From JBDNFP01 sp041689775 (lineage in GTDB: Bacteria > Bacteroidota > Bacteroidia > Cytophagales > Spirosomataceae), in contig JBDNFP010000269.1 of the NCBI GenBank assembly GCA_041689775.1, positions 1 through 40,360 on the forward strand: a stretch of 40,360 nt of DNA. The letters run 5' to 3'. The notes below the pieces were generated by a model. It saw nothing but the letters and a program-made list of their open reading frames with translations, did no database searches and was not told where the DNA came from. This document shows positions 1-8,253 of this stretch, piece after piece (position 1 is the first letter of the stretch; the number at the start of each line of letters is the position of its first letter). The position numbers and the translations under genes are program-made.

Positions 1-117
1 AGTCGCAGGACGATATGTTTTTCTAAAAACGAGCAAATTCATGACAATGTCATTGGTATGTACATCAACAAACACTATTTCAAAACAGGAACATATGGCG
101 ACTCCGTCGCTGCATGA
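1..117 (+). CDS. 3' end of an unidentified protein gene (partial)
   Basis: Frame 1 is open from the window edge for 38 codons and ends at TGA 115-117. The residues read like a natural C-terminus, with the stretch DNVIGMYINKHYFKTGTYGD and a final SVAA. A strong hairpin follows about 45 bp downstream, as expected for the end of a transcription unit. I do not recognise the family from so short a tail. An overlapping ATG-initiated frame at 41-274 runs through that hairpin and looks like chance. The assignment rests on protein-like composition and the downstream hairpin only. Confidence 0.5.
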   Translation, partial: SRRTICFSKNEQIHDNVIGMYINKHYFKTGTYGDSVAA

Positions 118-160
118 TCAACCCTTTATAGACACTACCGATTTTTTGATAGTTATTTGT

Positions 161-193
161 AGAAAGGTCGTTCTTATACAGAACGACCTTTCT
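161..193 (+). terminator. 13-bp perfect inverted repeat, probable terminator
   Basis: The arm AGAAAGGTCGTTC (161-173) is followed by a 7-nt loop and its exact reverse complement (181-193). It lies between the partial gene at the left edge and the sigma factor gene. There is no clean T-run after it, so it may be a Rho-independent terminator of atypical form or an mRNA-stabilising 3' hairpin. Confidence 0.6.
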
Positions 194-286
194 GTAGTAT
201 TCAAAAGAAAATTTGGCATAAATCAGAGCTTTATTTTAAACTTTCATCTTATTATACGCATCTTAGAATTGTGAATTAACCATTGC

Positions 287-829
287 ATGTCTGACGAAGA
301 GCTATTAGTACTTTACCGCAACCCTGAAACCCAGAGAAATGCTTTCAATCAGCTGGTCCGTACCTACCAGCAGAAAGTATATTGGATGGTACGTAAGATC
401 GTAATTGATCACGATGATGCAAACGATATAACCCAGGAAGTATTTATAAAAGCGTGGGGATCACTTAATAATTTTCGGGGAGACTCGCGACTCTATACCT
501 GGCTGTTCAGGATTGCCCACAACGAGTCCATCAATTTTCTTAAAAAGAAGCGGAGAAGATTTTTTCTACCCATTAATGATGTGGAAGGGGAGCTAGCCGA
601 AAAGTTGGAAAGTGACCCGCTACTGAGTGGGGATGAGATTCAGTTAAAATTACAAAAGGCACTACTGACCCTACCGGAAAAGCAACGGTTAGTATTCAAT
701 TTAAAATACTTTGAAGATCTTCCTTACGAGGAAATGTCGGAGATTACTGGCACTTCGGTAGGCGCGCTAAAAGCTTCCTATCATTGGGCCACGAAAAAAA
801 TTGAAGCCTATCTGAACGACAATGATTAA
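287..829 (+). CDS. ECF-type RNA polymerase sigma factor
   Basis: This is a 180-residue sigma-70 family extracytoplasmic-function sigma factor. Region 2 is visible at about residues 20-90: the helix DANDITQEVFIKAW, then an FRGDSRLYTWLFRIAHN segment typical of the -10 recognition helix, then a basic KKKRRR stretch. Region 4 occupies about 125-175 (LPEKQRLVFNLKYFEDLPYE, then the helix-turn-helix around SEITGTSVGALKA). Length is normal for ECF factors, which lack regions 1.1 and 3. The next gene encodes a single-TM protein whose upstream ATG overlaps this stop, so sigma and probable anti-sigma are likely co-expressed. The pairing implies control by anti-sigma release; the stimulus is not readable, although the Spy-like third gene hints at envelope stress. 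Confidence 0.93.
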   Translation: MSDEELLVLYRNPETQRNAFNQLVRTYQQKVYWMVRKIVIDHDDANDITQEVFIKAWGSLNNFRGDSRLYTWLFRIAHNESINFLKKKRRRFFLPINDVEGELAEKLESDPLLSGDEIQLKLQKALLTLPEKQRLVFNLKYFEDLPYEEMSEITGTSVGALKASYHWATKKIEAYLNDND

Positions 830-872
830 ACTATTGCTACCTGAGAATTGTCAAAAGAAACAAAATACACGA

Positions 873-1313
873 ATGGATAAGAAGCGCATACGACTGGATG
901 AAATCGAAAAGAAGGTGCCTTTTGAGGTTCCCAATGGGTACTTTGAAAACCTTCCATCAATCATACAATCTAGGATACCACCCAAGATGGAACGAAATCA
1001 ATTGATAAGTTGGTCGTGGCAGCGGTCGGTATCCTTGGTCGCGGCTGTGAGTCTTATCGTTGTCCTGGCCTGGATCTCATTCCCCACAAGGCAAGGGCCC
1101 CTGGGTCAGCCTCCTCTGAGCGAAGTGAGCGATGCGGCTATCTTGGAGTACCTGGCTGATGAGAACCTGAGCTATTATGATTTGAGCGAAAATAATGCGG
1201 TGCAAAATGCTTTTGACACTGATTCCACGATAATTAATTATCTCGATGGTGTAGACAAAGATTTGCTTTTATTACAATTGGACGATAGCTTCCTTATCGA
1301 AGAAAATATTTAA
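873..1313 (+). CDS. single-TM probable anti-sigma factor
   Basis: An ATG at 822 overlaps the sigma gene stop, but I prefer the ATG at 873 (146 residues), because the conserved-looking part begins there with MDKKRIRLDEIEKKVPF. The N-terminal cytoplasmic part carries the FEVPNGYFENLP motif common in small Bacteroidota proteins encoded next to ECF sigma factors. One membrane helix follows at about residues 50-68 (SLVAAVSLIVVLAWISF). The acidic remainder would be periplasmic and contains repeated Asp/Leu stretches. No zinc-binding HxxxCxxC motif is seen, so it is not a classical ZAS-domain anti-sigma factor. The anti-sigma role is inferred from position and topology. If translation starts at 822 the protein is 163 residues. 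Confidence 0.75.
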   Translation: MDKKRIRLDEIEKKVPFEVPNGYFENLPSIIQSRIPPKMERNQLISWSWQRSVSLVAAVSLIVVLAWISFPTRQGPLGQPPLSEVSDAAILEYLADENLSYYDLSENNAVQNAFDTDSTIINYLDGVDKDLLLLQLDDSFLIEENI

Positions 1314-1349
1314 ACAAATACTGTTGATTAGTATTACCAACAAAAAGAT

Positions 1350-1796
1350 ATGAATACCACTATCAAGAAAATATCACTAGTGCCGATGTTGATGATCGCT
1401 TTTTTTGCTTTTTCCCTGGATGAAACCTACGGACAAAGGAAAAATGAGGAAGAAATCAGGAAGATACAGGATGCCAAAATTGCGATCATTACCAATCGGT
1501 TAGATCTGACCCCGGATCAGTCCAAGGACTTTTGGCCCATCTACAATGAATTCTCCAAACAAAGAAGAGATTTTCACCGCTCTATGCGCCAATTAATTAG
1601 TGGAAAAGAGGGGGCGCGTACCGATGATCAGGTGATGAGTAATTTAAAAGAAGTTCAGGATCTGAAACAAAAAGAGCTTGAACTCGAAAAAGAGTATCAG
1701 TCTAAATTTCTAGGTGTAATTACCGCTAATCAGCTTGTAGAACTCTACAAAGCTGAGAGGTCCTTCAATGAAATGCTGATTCAGAGGCTGAGGTGA
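1350..1796 (+). CDS. Spy/CpxP-like periplasmic protein
   Basis: This 148-residue protein has an N-terminal signal peptide (residues 1-28, ending near ETYGQ) and a highly charged, all-helical mature part. The segment LDLTPDQSKDFWPIYNEFSK carries the LTxxQ-type motif of the Spy/CpxP/heavy-metal-resistor superfamily, in which helical hairpins form periplasmic chaperones or sensors. In Bacteroidota such genes often follow a sigma/anti-sigma pair, and this one starts 36 bp after the anti-sigma gene. It is probably co-transcribed with that pair and may be an effector or feedback sensor of the response. No metal-binding Cys or His cluster is visible in the mature part, so metal sensing is not supported. 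Confidence 0.75.
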   Translation: MNTTIKKISLVPMLMIAFFAFSLDETYGQRKNEEEIRKIQDAKIAIITNRLDLTPDQSKDFWPIYNEFSKQRRDFHRSMRQLISGKEGARTDDQVMSNLKEVQDLKQKELELEKEYQSKFLGVITANQLVELYKAERSFNEMLIQRLR

Positions 1797-1834
1797 TCAT
1801 TTAGGTATGTCAGGTTTATATAGACATAACTGTA

Positions 1835-2491
1835 TTACCAATCTACTTTGGAAGGAGTAGAGTTCAAACGGCGAAGTAAACAAGGGTACAGCTCTGGATA
1901 GCGGTGCTTTAATTTGACAAAATCCAAACTGTCTACTTCAACATTTAGGGGTACCGTAACCGCGTTATTGTCAACTACTGGCACAAGAATCTCGTAATTA
2001 GAGACCGGACTGTGATCAGCTGCCGACGTCATGGTTAGGGTATGAAGACACTTAATATCCTGAATCTCATATCGGCCCACATATGCCAGCATGGTCAGCG
2101 CAATGGGTAATTCGTTGTTTTGGTTTTCTATATTGATTTGGAGTAAAGCATTAAGAATATACCGAGCTTCGCCATGAAAGATACTTTTTGTGGTCCTCAA
2201 TACTATCTTGCCGTTGGGCTGGATGACCAGAATATCTTTATGGATCAAATTTCTTCCCTTATTGAGTGTAAACCTTTCGTACTTTCCACGTAAGTGGCGC
2301 AGGGCATGATTCTCATTTAAGAGAATATTGTCAACAACGCTACCCATGATTTTATCCAGGTCCTGAAAGGATGTTTGAGATTCCAGATTAATAATTGGGC
2401 TTCTCTGACGGGCGTTCTTTTTAAGTAGTTTTATCTTAGGATGGTTCCCTATTTTACTTTGATCAATTGGTTTTTTGGAAAAGTGTGTCAT
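1835..2491 (-). CDS. hypothetical protein, orphan, 218 residues
   Basis: I do not recognise this protein. It has no signal peptide or membrane segment. The first 45 residues are basic and low in hydrophobics (KIKLLKKNARQR). The remainder looks like a mixed alpha/beta soluble domain with a possible beta-rich part at about residues 88-190. It is convergent with the Spy-like gene (38-bp gap holding only a weak 6-bp hairpin) and borders the AT-rich accessory patch. A TATTTTTG box on the minus strand at 2596-2603 could be its -7 element, giving a leader of about 100 nt. The long uninterrupted frame and ATG start support a real gene, possibly acquired with the adjacent patch. Confidence 0.65.
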   Translation of the reverse strand: MTHFSKKPIDQSKIGNHPKIKLLKKNARQRSPIINLESQTSFQDLDKIMGSVVDNILLNENHALRHLRGKYERFTLNKGRNLIHKDILVIQPNGKIVLRTTKSIFHGEARYILNALLQINIENQNNELPIALTMLAYVGRYEIQDIKCLHTLTMTSAADHSPVSNYEILVPVVDNNAVTVPLNVEVDSLDFVKLKHRYPELYPCLLRRLNSTPSKVDW

Positions 2492-3190
2492 ATGGGTTCG
2501 AGTTTAAGTACGGGATTGTTGAGTATTGATAGCTGTTGCTTATTGATTCACCAAGTGAATTAATATTACTTTGGTACGTTTATCAAAGACTGTGCCAAAA
2601 ATAAACTTCTCGGTTATATCCTAGTTTTTTGGATAGTTATTCAGTTAATTTGACTCTACCTTAAAGGTACCAAGTCTTTTCATTAAATAGCTAACAGCTA
2701 TTAGTTTGTAGTTTTTATACTTTTTAAGTATATGATATAGAGGATATTATCTATATTACACAGCCAAATTAATAGTACAAATTAATTCTGCGTTAAAACT
2801 TAGGGTTAGATAAATTGAGTTACAGCCCAAATATGACAATCATGATTACTTTACAGTGATTATTTATTTAATGACTTTCGAATTAAATCATTTATAGTAG
2901 ATAAGTTACATGGATAAATTCTCTCAAAACTTTCGTGTGTTAAAGAGATTGAAAAACAAATAGTTGTCATTATTTTTGACTCCAAACTAGCATTATTTTT
3001 GAACTATCGACTCAACTTGACTGTCGTTCTTTATTAGGAGTAATATAGGCATAAAGTCCTGAATTGTAAAATAGTATGGATATAATTATCTGAATTATAA
3101 AAGAACCTTTTTCTCAGATTTATAATTGATCGAATACGAATTCAGGGCTATTTTTGTTAAAGCAGGCAAGTCGGGATAATTCATTTAACG
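2492..3190. other. AT-rich region without a recognisable gene
   Basis: About 700 bp of markedly AT-rich sequence separate the orphan gene from the decayed insertion element. I find no convincing coding frame, tRNA or strong hairpin in it. The only candidate signal is the TATTTTTG box at 2596-2603 on the minus strand. It may be remnant accessory DNA or a long regulatory region for the orphan gene. Confidence 0.6.
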
Positions 3191-3208
3191 GTGTCTATTG
3201 TTACTAAC

Positions 3209-4515
3209 TTATTTTACAAGCCGCTGGGACAGGAGGCCGTAGGCCGACGAACCCAGCGGCTTGTGGTTTAATTGTTTGTGGGTATCCTTTCGAGGTATAA
3301 TTCTATGATCTGCCTTTGAATATTTACCCACCCGTGGGCCTTTACTTTTCCACGATTTTTCGCTCTGTTTAATGGATAAGTATAGCTGTTTTAATAGGGC
3401 TGTTTCTGATACCCAAGCGGCCTTACTTTTAATGAGTTTTCTCATAATTTGATGAAGAGATTCGACCGGCGTTGGTGGTGTAAATTATTTTCCTGATTTC
3501 TAATGGAAAGTCTAGGAAGGCCATTAATTCGCCCCAGTTCTGCTCCCACTGTTTGACTATATACCCATACTTTTGACCCCATTCAACCTCAAAGACTTGC
3601 AGCGACGACCTGGCCTGCTCTTGTGTCTTGGAGATATAAATGGCACGCAATGCTTTGACGACGGGCTTGCGGTCTTTATCATCCACATATTTCAGTTAAT
3701 TCTTTACCTGATGAACGATACATTTTTGAACCACTTAATAAAGGAATACCTCTTGTATTGGTTCTGAAAACCCTTTGAGGTTGTATGTACAGACAACCAG
3801 GATGTCCTCTATCCCTCTGGATTTTAGGTCTTCCAGGACCATACCCCAGTTTTTTGCCCCTTCTCCGCCTGAATGGATGTAAAGACCTAAGATTTCACGA
3901 TTTCCCTCCCAATCCACGGAGTAAACTGTGTAAAAAGCACTGGTCGAGTATTTGCCCTCTTGCCTAACTTTAAACGGACGTATCGCATCCAGATAAACGA
4001 TGGGATAGAAGCTCTGAAGCTCCCTGTTCCGCCATTCCGGTAGGTGGGGTAATACTTTATCGGTAATCTGAGAAATACGAACAGCCGAGATGCTGACGCC
4101 ATAAATCTGCTCTACCATCCTACGAACATCTTCCACCGAGTTCCCTTGGGCATACAAGACCAGTATTTGTCCGTTCAAACCGCTGCTTAGCTCATGTTCT
4201 CGTTTGCCAATTAGCTAAGGCTCAAAATCACCATTACGGTCACGAGGGGTCGATACATGGAGCATACCCAAATCGCTGATTACCCTTTTCCGTGTTTTAC
4301 TATTTCGCTTGTTCTTTGATCCGGAGGTCTGTTCTTCCTTTAAATAGGTGTCGATCTCCGCGTTTAACATGGTATCTACCATACTCTAAAGAAGTTCAGT
4401 AAAGGGACTCCCTTTCCCTAATAAGCCCTGTTTGTTGTAAAGTAATTCTTTCAGAACGTCCGCCCAGTTCAGGGTCACTAAATAACTCTTCGAGTGTTTG
4501 CTTTGATTCCTTCAT
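3209..4515 (-). pseudogene. IS256-family (Mutator-type) transposase, multiply disrupted
   Basis: The reading starts at ATG 4515 (MKESKQTLEELFSDPEL) and can be followed across several lesions: a frameshift near 4470, in-frame stops at about 4386 and 4215, an intact stretch to about 3748, further stops near 3747 and 3696, and a frameshift near 3463. Family hallmarks are the HVSTPRDRNGDFEP segment, the first catalytic Asp in YPIVYLDAIRPFKVR, and VDWEGNREILGLYI. The second catalytic Asp is replaced in CTYNLKGF, where VTDGLKGF-like is expected, and the third (Glu of VES) lies beyond the last frameshift. With at least six lesions and a lost active-site residue the element cannot transpose by itself. 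Several stops are single-base changes of sense codons, which suggests fairly recent decay. Confidence 0.88.
3216..3264. repeat. GC-rich 13-bp hairpin at the left end of the insertion element
   Basis: The arm ACAAGCCGCTGGG (3216-3228) pairs perfectly with CCCAGCGGCTTGT (3252-3264). The 23-nt loop contains GGCC-GTA-GGCC, which can form a small inner stem. It stands out sharply against AT-rich surroundings and lies at the 3' end of the transposase remnant. It may be the terminator of the element or a separate mobile palindrome. Confidence 0.7.
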
Positions 4516-4661
4516 ATTACTAAGGTAGTAGACACACTTTAATGACCAGTCTCGGCAAGTCTATCGATTCACTGTCTAAAGTTAATGTGGAGCAAATGTA
4601 GCACTTCCACACAAGTGTCTCTCCTATTACCTTCTTCTCTTCGTTTTTAATTCTATAATTG

Positions 4662-4669
4662 TATTTTTG
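4662..4669 (+). promoter_or_regulatory. candidate -7 box for icmF
   Basis: TATTTTTG fits the Bacteroidota -7 consensus TAnnTTTG and lies 88 bp before the icmF start. No convincing -33 TTG element is seen at the expected spacing, so support is modest. Confidence 0.35.
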
Positions 4670-4757
4670 TAAGACATCAGGTGAATAAATAAAGTTTTTG
4701 CTGTTTCGCAATCGCTATTCCACTTAATTAAATACAATATCATAAATATCAATAAAC

Positions 4758-7700
4758 ATGAGTCAGGAAAATACAATCATTTACCAACCTATAAACCATA
4801 TACGTTTAGTAACTGCGGGGAGCCTTTTTGATGGGCATGACGCTGCCATCAATATTATGCGCCGTATCATGCAATCGTCCGGAGCTGAGGTAATACATTT
4901 GGGACACAACCGATCCGCCCTCGAAATTGTCGAAACCGCAATCCAGGAAGACGTTCAGGGAATTGCCATTACCAGTTATCAGGGAGGACATCTGGAATTT
5001 TTCAAGTACGTATACGACCTTTTGAAAGAAAAAAATGCCGGGCATATCAAAGTTTTTGGCGGTGGCGGTGGTACCATCCTGCCGGAAGAAATACAAGAGC
5101 TTCACCAATACGGTATTACCAGAATTTATTCCCCGGACGATGGCCGCACCATGGGTCTGCAAGGAATGATTGATGAACTACTGTCCCAATGTGATTTTGA
5201 ATTGGATTGGCAAGAACCAACCCCGCCTTTTCAGGAGGAAGGGAAAAATACTGCGGGCTCACTAGCTCGACTCATTACCCTTGCCGAAAATAGCCCCCAA
5301 AAACTGGCTAAGGTAGTCTCACTAAAATCATCAGAGTTGGATTCTAGTTTAAAAACTCCGGTGTTGGGAATTACCGGCACCGGGGGAGCTGGGAAATCAT
5401 CCGTGGTAGACGAGCTGATTAGGAGGTACCTTATGGCAAGTGATGCTTCAACGGTTGCCGTTTTATCAGTTGACCCAACAAAGCGGAAGTCAGGTGGGGC
5501 GTTACTGGGCGACCGGATACGAATGAATTCATTGAACCCGGAGTTCCAGGATGGACGGGTTTTTATGCGCTCTTTGGCCACTCGGGGAGGTAATAGGAGT
5601 TTGAGTAAGCATGTCAAGGAAGCTATTGCGCTTTGTAAATTGTCAGGATACGATCTCATTATTCTTGAATCATCCGGAATAGGACAATCAGATACCGAAA
5701 TTACCGAATTTGCTGATGTTTGCCTGTACGTAATGACCGCCGAATACGGTGCTGCTACCCAATTAGAAAAAATTGATATGCTCGATTTCGCGGATGTAAT
5801 TACGGTGAATAAGTTTGAAAAAAGGGGCTCACTCGATGCATTAAGAGACGTCCGAAAACAATACCGTAGAAACCATAACGAGTGGAATATCGCGGACGAA
5901 GATCTACCTGTTTTTGGAACCATTGCCTCCCAATTCAACGATCAGGGAATGGATACCGTTTACGAGTATTTAATTAGTCTGCTCAAACAGAAGTCCACTA
6001 AACCATCCGTTACTACTTCGAAAGAAGAGCTATTAACACCGAAGGAACCGGTCACGATTATTCCGGCGGATAGGAGCCGGTATCTTGCTGAGATTGTCGA
6101 TCAGGCCCGTTTGTACGAAGAGTTTGTGGGAGAACAAACCAAGTTAGCCACCAAGCTCTACCAACTACATGGTACCTTGGAAATTCTGGAAAACCAGAAG
6201 GGAAAGAATCAAAAAACAGTCGATGAAGTAGTACGCCCAATTTATGAGGAACTCAATTCCCAACTAGACTACGAGTGCAAGAAAAAACTGGATCATTGGC
6301 CTGAATTAAAGCGGATCTACACGCAGCCAGTATACCAATACAAAGTTCGCGACAAGGTTTTTGAACAGGAGTTGTACGTCGAAACTTTATCCAAGCTCAA
6401 AATTCCCAAGGTGTCATTACCCCAGTATAGCGATTGGGGTGATATTTTACGGTGGTTATTAAAGGAAAATGTACCGGGTGATTTTCCTTACACGGCTGGG
6501 GTATTTCCGTTGAAACGAGAAGGGGAGGACCCAACCCGCATGTTTGCCGGTGAAGGTGGGCCAGCAAGAACCAACCGTCGTTTTCATTACCTATCTCAAG
6601 GTATGGAGGCCAAGCGCTTGTCCACGGCTTTCGATTCAGTAACCCTTTACGGAGAAGATCCCGATTACCGGCCAGATATTTATGGGAAGGTGGGTAATTC
6701 GGGGGTAAATGTCTGTAAACTGGATGATGCGAAAATCTTGTACTCTGGCTTTAACCTTTGCTCGCCTTCTACGTCCGTATCCATGACGATCAACGGGCCT
6801 GCCCCTATGATGCTTGGTTTTTTTCTGAACGCAGCGATCGATCAACAATGCGAACTATACATTCAAAAACAGGGTGGAGTTGAGAAAGGTATTGCCGAAG
6901 GTTGGTTGAAACCTTTTGATAGCACCCTCTCAGAAGAATACCTTAAAAATTTACCGGAAGGTAGTGATGGCTTAGGCTTGTTACTACTAGGTACTACGGG
7001 CGATCAGCTACTTTCGGCGGAGGTGTACGCTAAGATTAAGGCTGATACCTTACATGCTGTACGAGGTACGGTTCAGGCAGATATATTGAAAGAGGATCAG
7101 GCGCAGAATACCTGTATATTTTCCACAGAATTCGCCCTCCGGATGATGGGGGACATTCAGGAGTACTTTGTCCGAAATCAAGTCCGGAATTTTTACTCTG
7201 TTTCCATTTCGGGCTATCACATTGCCGAAGCGGGGGCGAACCCCATATCCCAGTTGGCCTTTACCCTCTCGAATGGTTTTACCTTTGTGGAGTACTACCT
7301 GTCAAGGGGCATGAAGATTGATGACTTTGCCCCCAATCTGTCTTTTTTCTTCTCCAATGGTATGGACCCTGAGTATACGGTACTTGGACGAGTGGCTCGT
7401 CGAATCTGGTCAAAAGCGATGAAGTTTAAGTACAAGGGTAATGAAAGAAGCCAAAAACTGAAATACCACATTCAGACGTCCGGACGGAGTTTGCACGCTC
7501 AGGAAATCGCCTTTAATGATATCCGGACAACGCTGCAAGCCTTGTTGGCAGTTTATGATAATTGTAACTCTTTGCACACTAATGCTTACGATGAAGCGAT
7601 TACAACGCCAACCGAAGAGAGCGTTCGTCGGGCGGTTGCCATTCAGCTGATCATCAATAAGGAGTTTGGACTTACCAAAAACGAAAATCCGTTGCAAGGC

Positions 7701-8162
7701 TCCTTCATCGTAGAAGAATTGACCGATTTGGTGGAGGAGGCTGTGTATCGTGAGTTTATGAGCATCAACGAACGGGGCGGAGTGTTAGGCGCCATGGAAC
7801 GGATGTACCAACGCGGTAAGATTCAGGATGAATCGATGGAGTACGAAATGAAAAAGCATACGGGAGAATTGCCCATTATTGGCGTTAATACATTCCTCGA
7901 TCCGGACGGATCTCCCACGGCTTTACCCAAGGAAGTAATTCGGGCGAATGATGTTGAAAAGCAGTATGCGGTAAAGTCCAAAGCGGCATTTCAAGAGAAA
8001 AATCAGCCAGAAGCAAAAGAAGCGCTCGACGAATTATTTGAGAAGGCGTTGATCAACGAAAATATCTTTGAAGCGTTGATGGAAGCTACTAAGGTCTGTA
8101 CGTTGGGGCAGCTCTCTTCCAGGTTGTATAAGGCTGGTGGACAATATCGGCGGAATATGTAG
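4758..8162 (+). CDS. icmF: IcmF: fused acyl-CoA mutase with G-protein chaperone
   Basis: This 1134-residue protein combines in one chain the parts of an adenosylcobalamin-dependent acyl-CoA mutase. Residues 14-140 form the B12-binding domain, with the DGHD motif at 25-28 (His27 would be the lower cobalt ligand). Residues about 195-420 are a MeaB-type GTPase with P-loop GITGTGGAGKSS (204-215). A helical linker leads to the TIM-barrel substrate domain (about 560-1134), including PYTAGVFPLKREGEDPTRMF. The order B12-GTPase-mutase is diagnostic of IcmF, known to interconvert isobutyryl- and n-butyryl-CoA, sometimes isovaleryl/pivalyl-CoA. Phe in GVFP, where methylmalonyl-CoA mutases carry Tyr, favours a branched acyl substrate over methylmalonyl-CoA. 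The fused GTPase probably guards cofactor loading. It is monocistronic, ending at a strong bidirectional terminator. Confidence 0.95.
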   Translation: MSQENTIIYQPINHIRLVTAGSLFDGHDAAINIMRRIMQSSGAEVIHLGHNRSALEIVETAIQEDVQGIAITSYQGGHLEFFKYVYDLLKEKNAGHIKVFGGGGGTILPEEIQELHQYGITRIYSPDDGRTMGLQGMIDELLSQCDFELDWQEPTPPFQEEGKNTAGSLARLITLAENSPQKLAKVVSLKSSELDSSLKTPVLGITGTGGAGKSSVVDELIRRYLMASDASTVAVLSVDPTKRKSGGALLGDRIRMNSLNPEFQDGRVFMRSLATRGGNRSLSKHVKEAIALCKLSGYDLIILESSGIGQSDTEITEFADVCLYVMTAEYGAATQLEKIDMLDFADVITVNKFEKRGSLDALRDVRKQYRRNHNEWNIADEDLPVFGTIASQFNDQGMDTVYEYLISLLKQKSTKPSVTTSKEELLTPKEPVTIIPADRSRYLAEIVDQARLYEEFVGEQTKLATKLYQLHGTLEILENQKGKNQKTVDEVVRPIYEELNSQLDYECKKKLDHWPELKRIYTQPVYQYKVRDKVFEQELYVETLSKLKIPKVSLPQYSDWGDILRWLLKENVPGDFPYTAGVFPLKREGEDPTRMFAGEGGPARTNRRFHYLSQGMEAKRLSTAFDSVTLYGEDPDYRPDIYGKVGNSGVNVCKLDDAKILYSGFNLCSPSTSVSMTINGPAPMMLGFFLNAAIDQQCELYIQKQGGVEKGIAEGWLKPFDSTLSEEYLKNLPEGSDGLGLLLLGTTGDQLLSAEVYAKIKADTLHAVRGTVQADILKEDQAQNTCIFSTEFALRMMGDIQEYFVRNQVRNFYSVSISGYHIAEAGANPISQLAFTLSNGFTFVEYYLSRGMKIDDFAPNLSFFFSNGMDPEYTVLGRVARRIWSKAMKFKYKGNERSQKLKYHIQTSGRSLHAQEIAFNDIRTTLQALLAVYDNCNSLHTNAYDEAITTPTEESVRRAVAIQLIINKEFGLTKNENPLQGSFIVEELTDLVEEAVYREFMSINERGGVLGAMERMYQRGKIQDESMEYEMKKHTGELPIIGVNTFLDPDGSPTALPKEVIRANDVEKQYAVKSKAAFQEKNQPEAKEALDELFEKALINENIFEALMEATKVCTLGQLSSRLYKAGGQYRRNM

Positions 8163-8194
8163 ATTCACCGATTCAATTGTTGTCATCACGGTAT

Positions 8195-8240
8195 ACAGTA
8201 ACGAAAGCGAAGGAAACTAATCCTTCGCTTTCGTTACTGT
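8195..8240. terminator. bidirectional terminator, 20-bp perfect stem
   Basis: The arm at 8195-8214 (ACAGTAACGAAAGCGAAGGA) is followed by a 6-nt loop AACTAA and its exact reverse complement at 8221-8240. It sits midway between the convergent icmF and sulP genes and would terminate transcripts from both sides. Confidence 0.88.
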
Positions 8241-8253
8241 AAGCATAATTTTC

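Larger units (their letters stand above)
3191..4536 (-). mobile_element. decayed IS256-family insertion sequence
   Basis: Boundaries are inferred. The left end starts GTGTCTATT at 3191, and the right end, read inward on the minus strand, contains GTGTCTACT (4527-4535), giving a 7-bp identical core plus partial similarity. The enclosed 1.35 kb matches the usual IS256-family size and contains one broken transposase. Just outside are ATTTAACG (3183-3190) and CTTTAATG (4537-4544), which agree at 6 of 8 positions and could be an eroded target duplication. The transposase assignment is secure; the exact ends are not. Confidence 0.55.

Noticed and set aside
41..274. 77-codon frame at the left edge
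   Set aside because: It overlaps the more protein-like frame ending at 117 and crosses the strong hairpin at 161-193; composition looks random.
1806..1828. Terminator between the Spy-like gene and the orphan gene
   Set aside because: The stem TATGTC/GACATA is only 6 bp, AT-rich and without a T-run, so I do not call it.
5231..5938. 235-codon minus-strand frame
   Set aside because: It is an antisense shadow of the icmF GTPase region with low-complexity Ser/Phe content.
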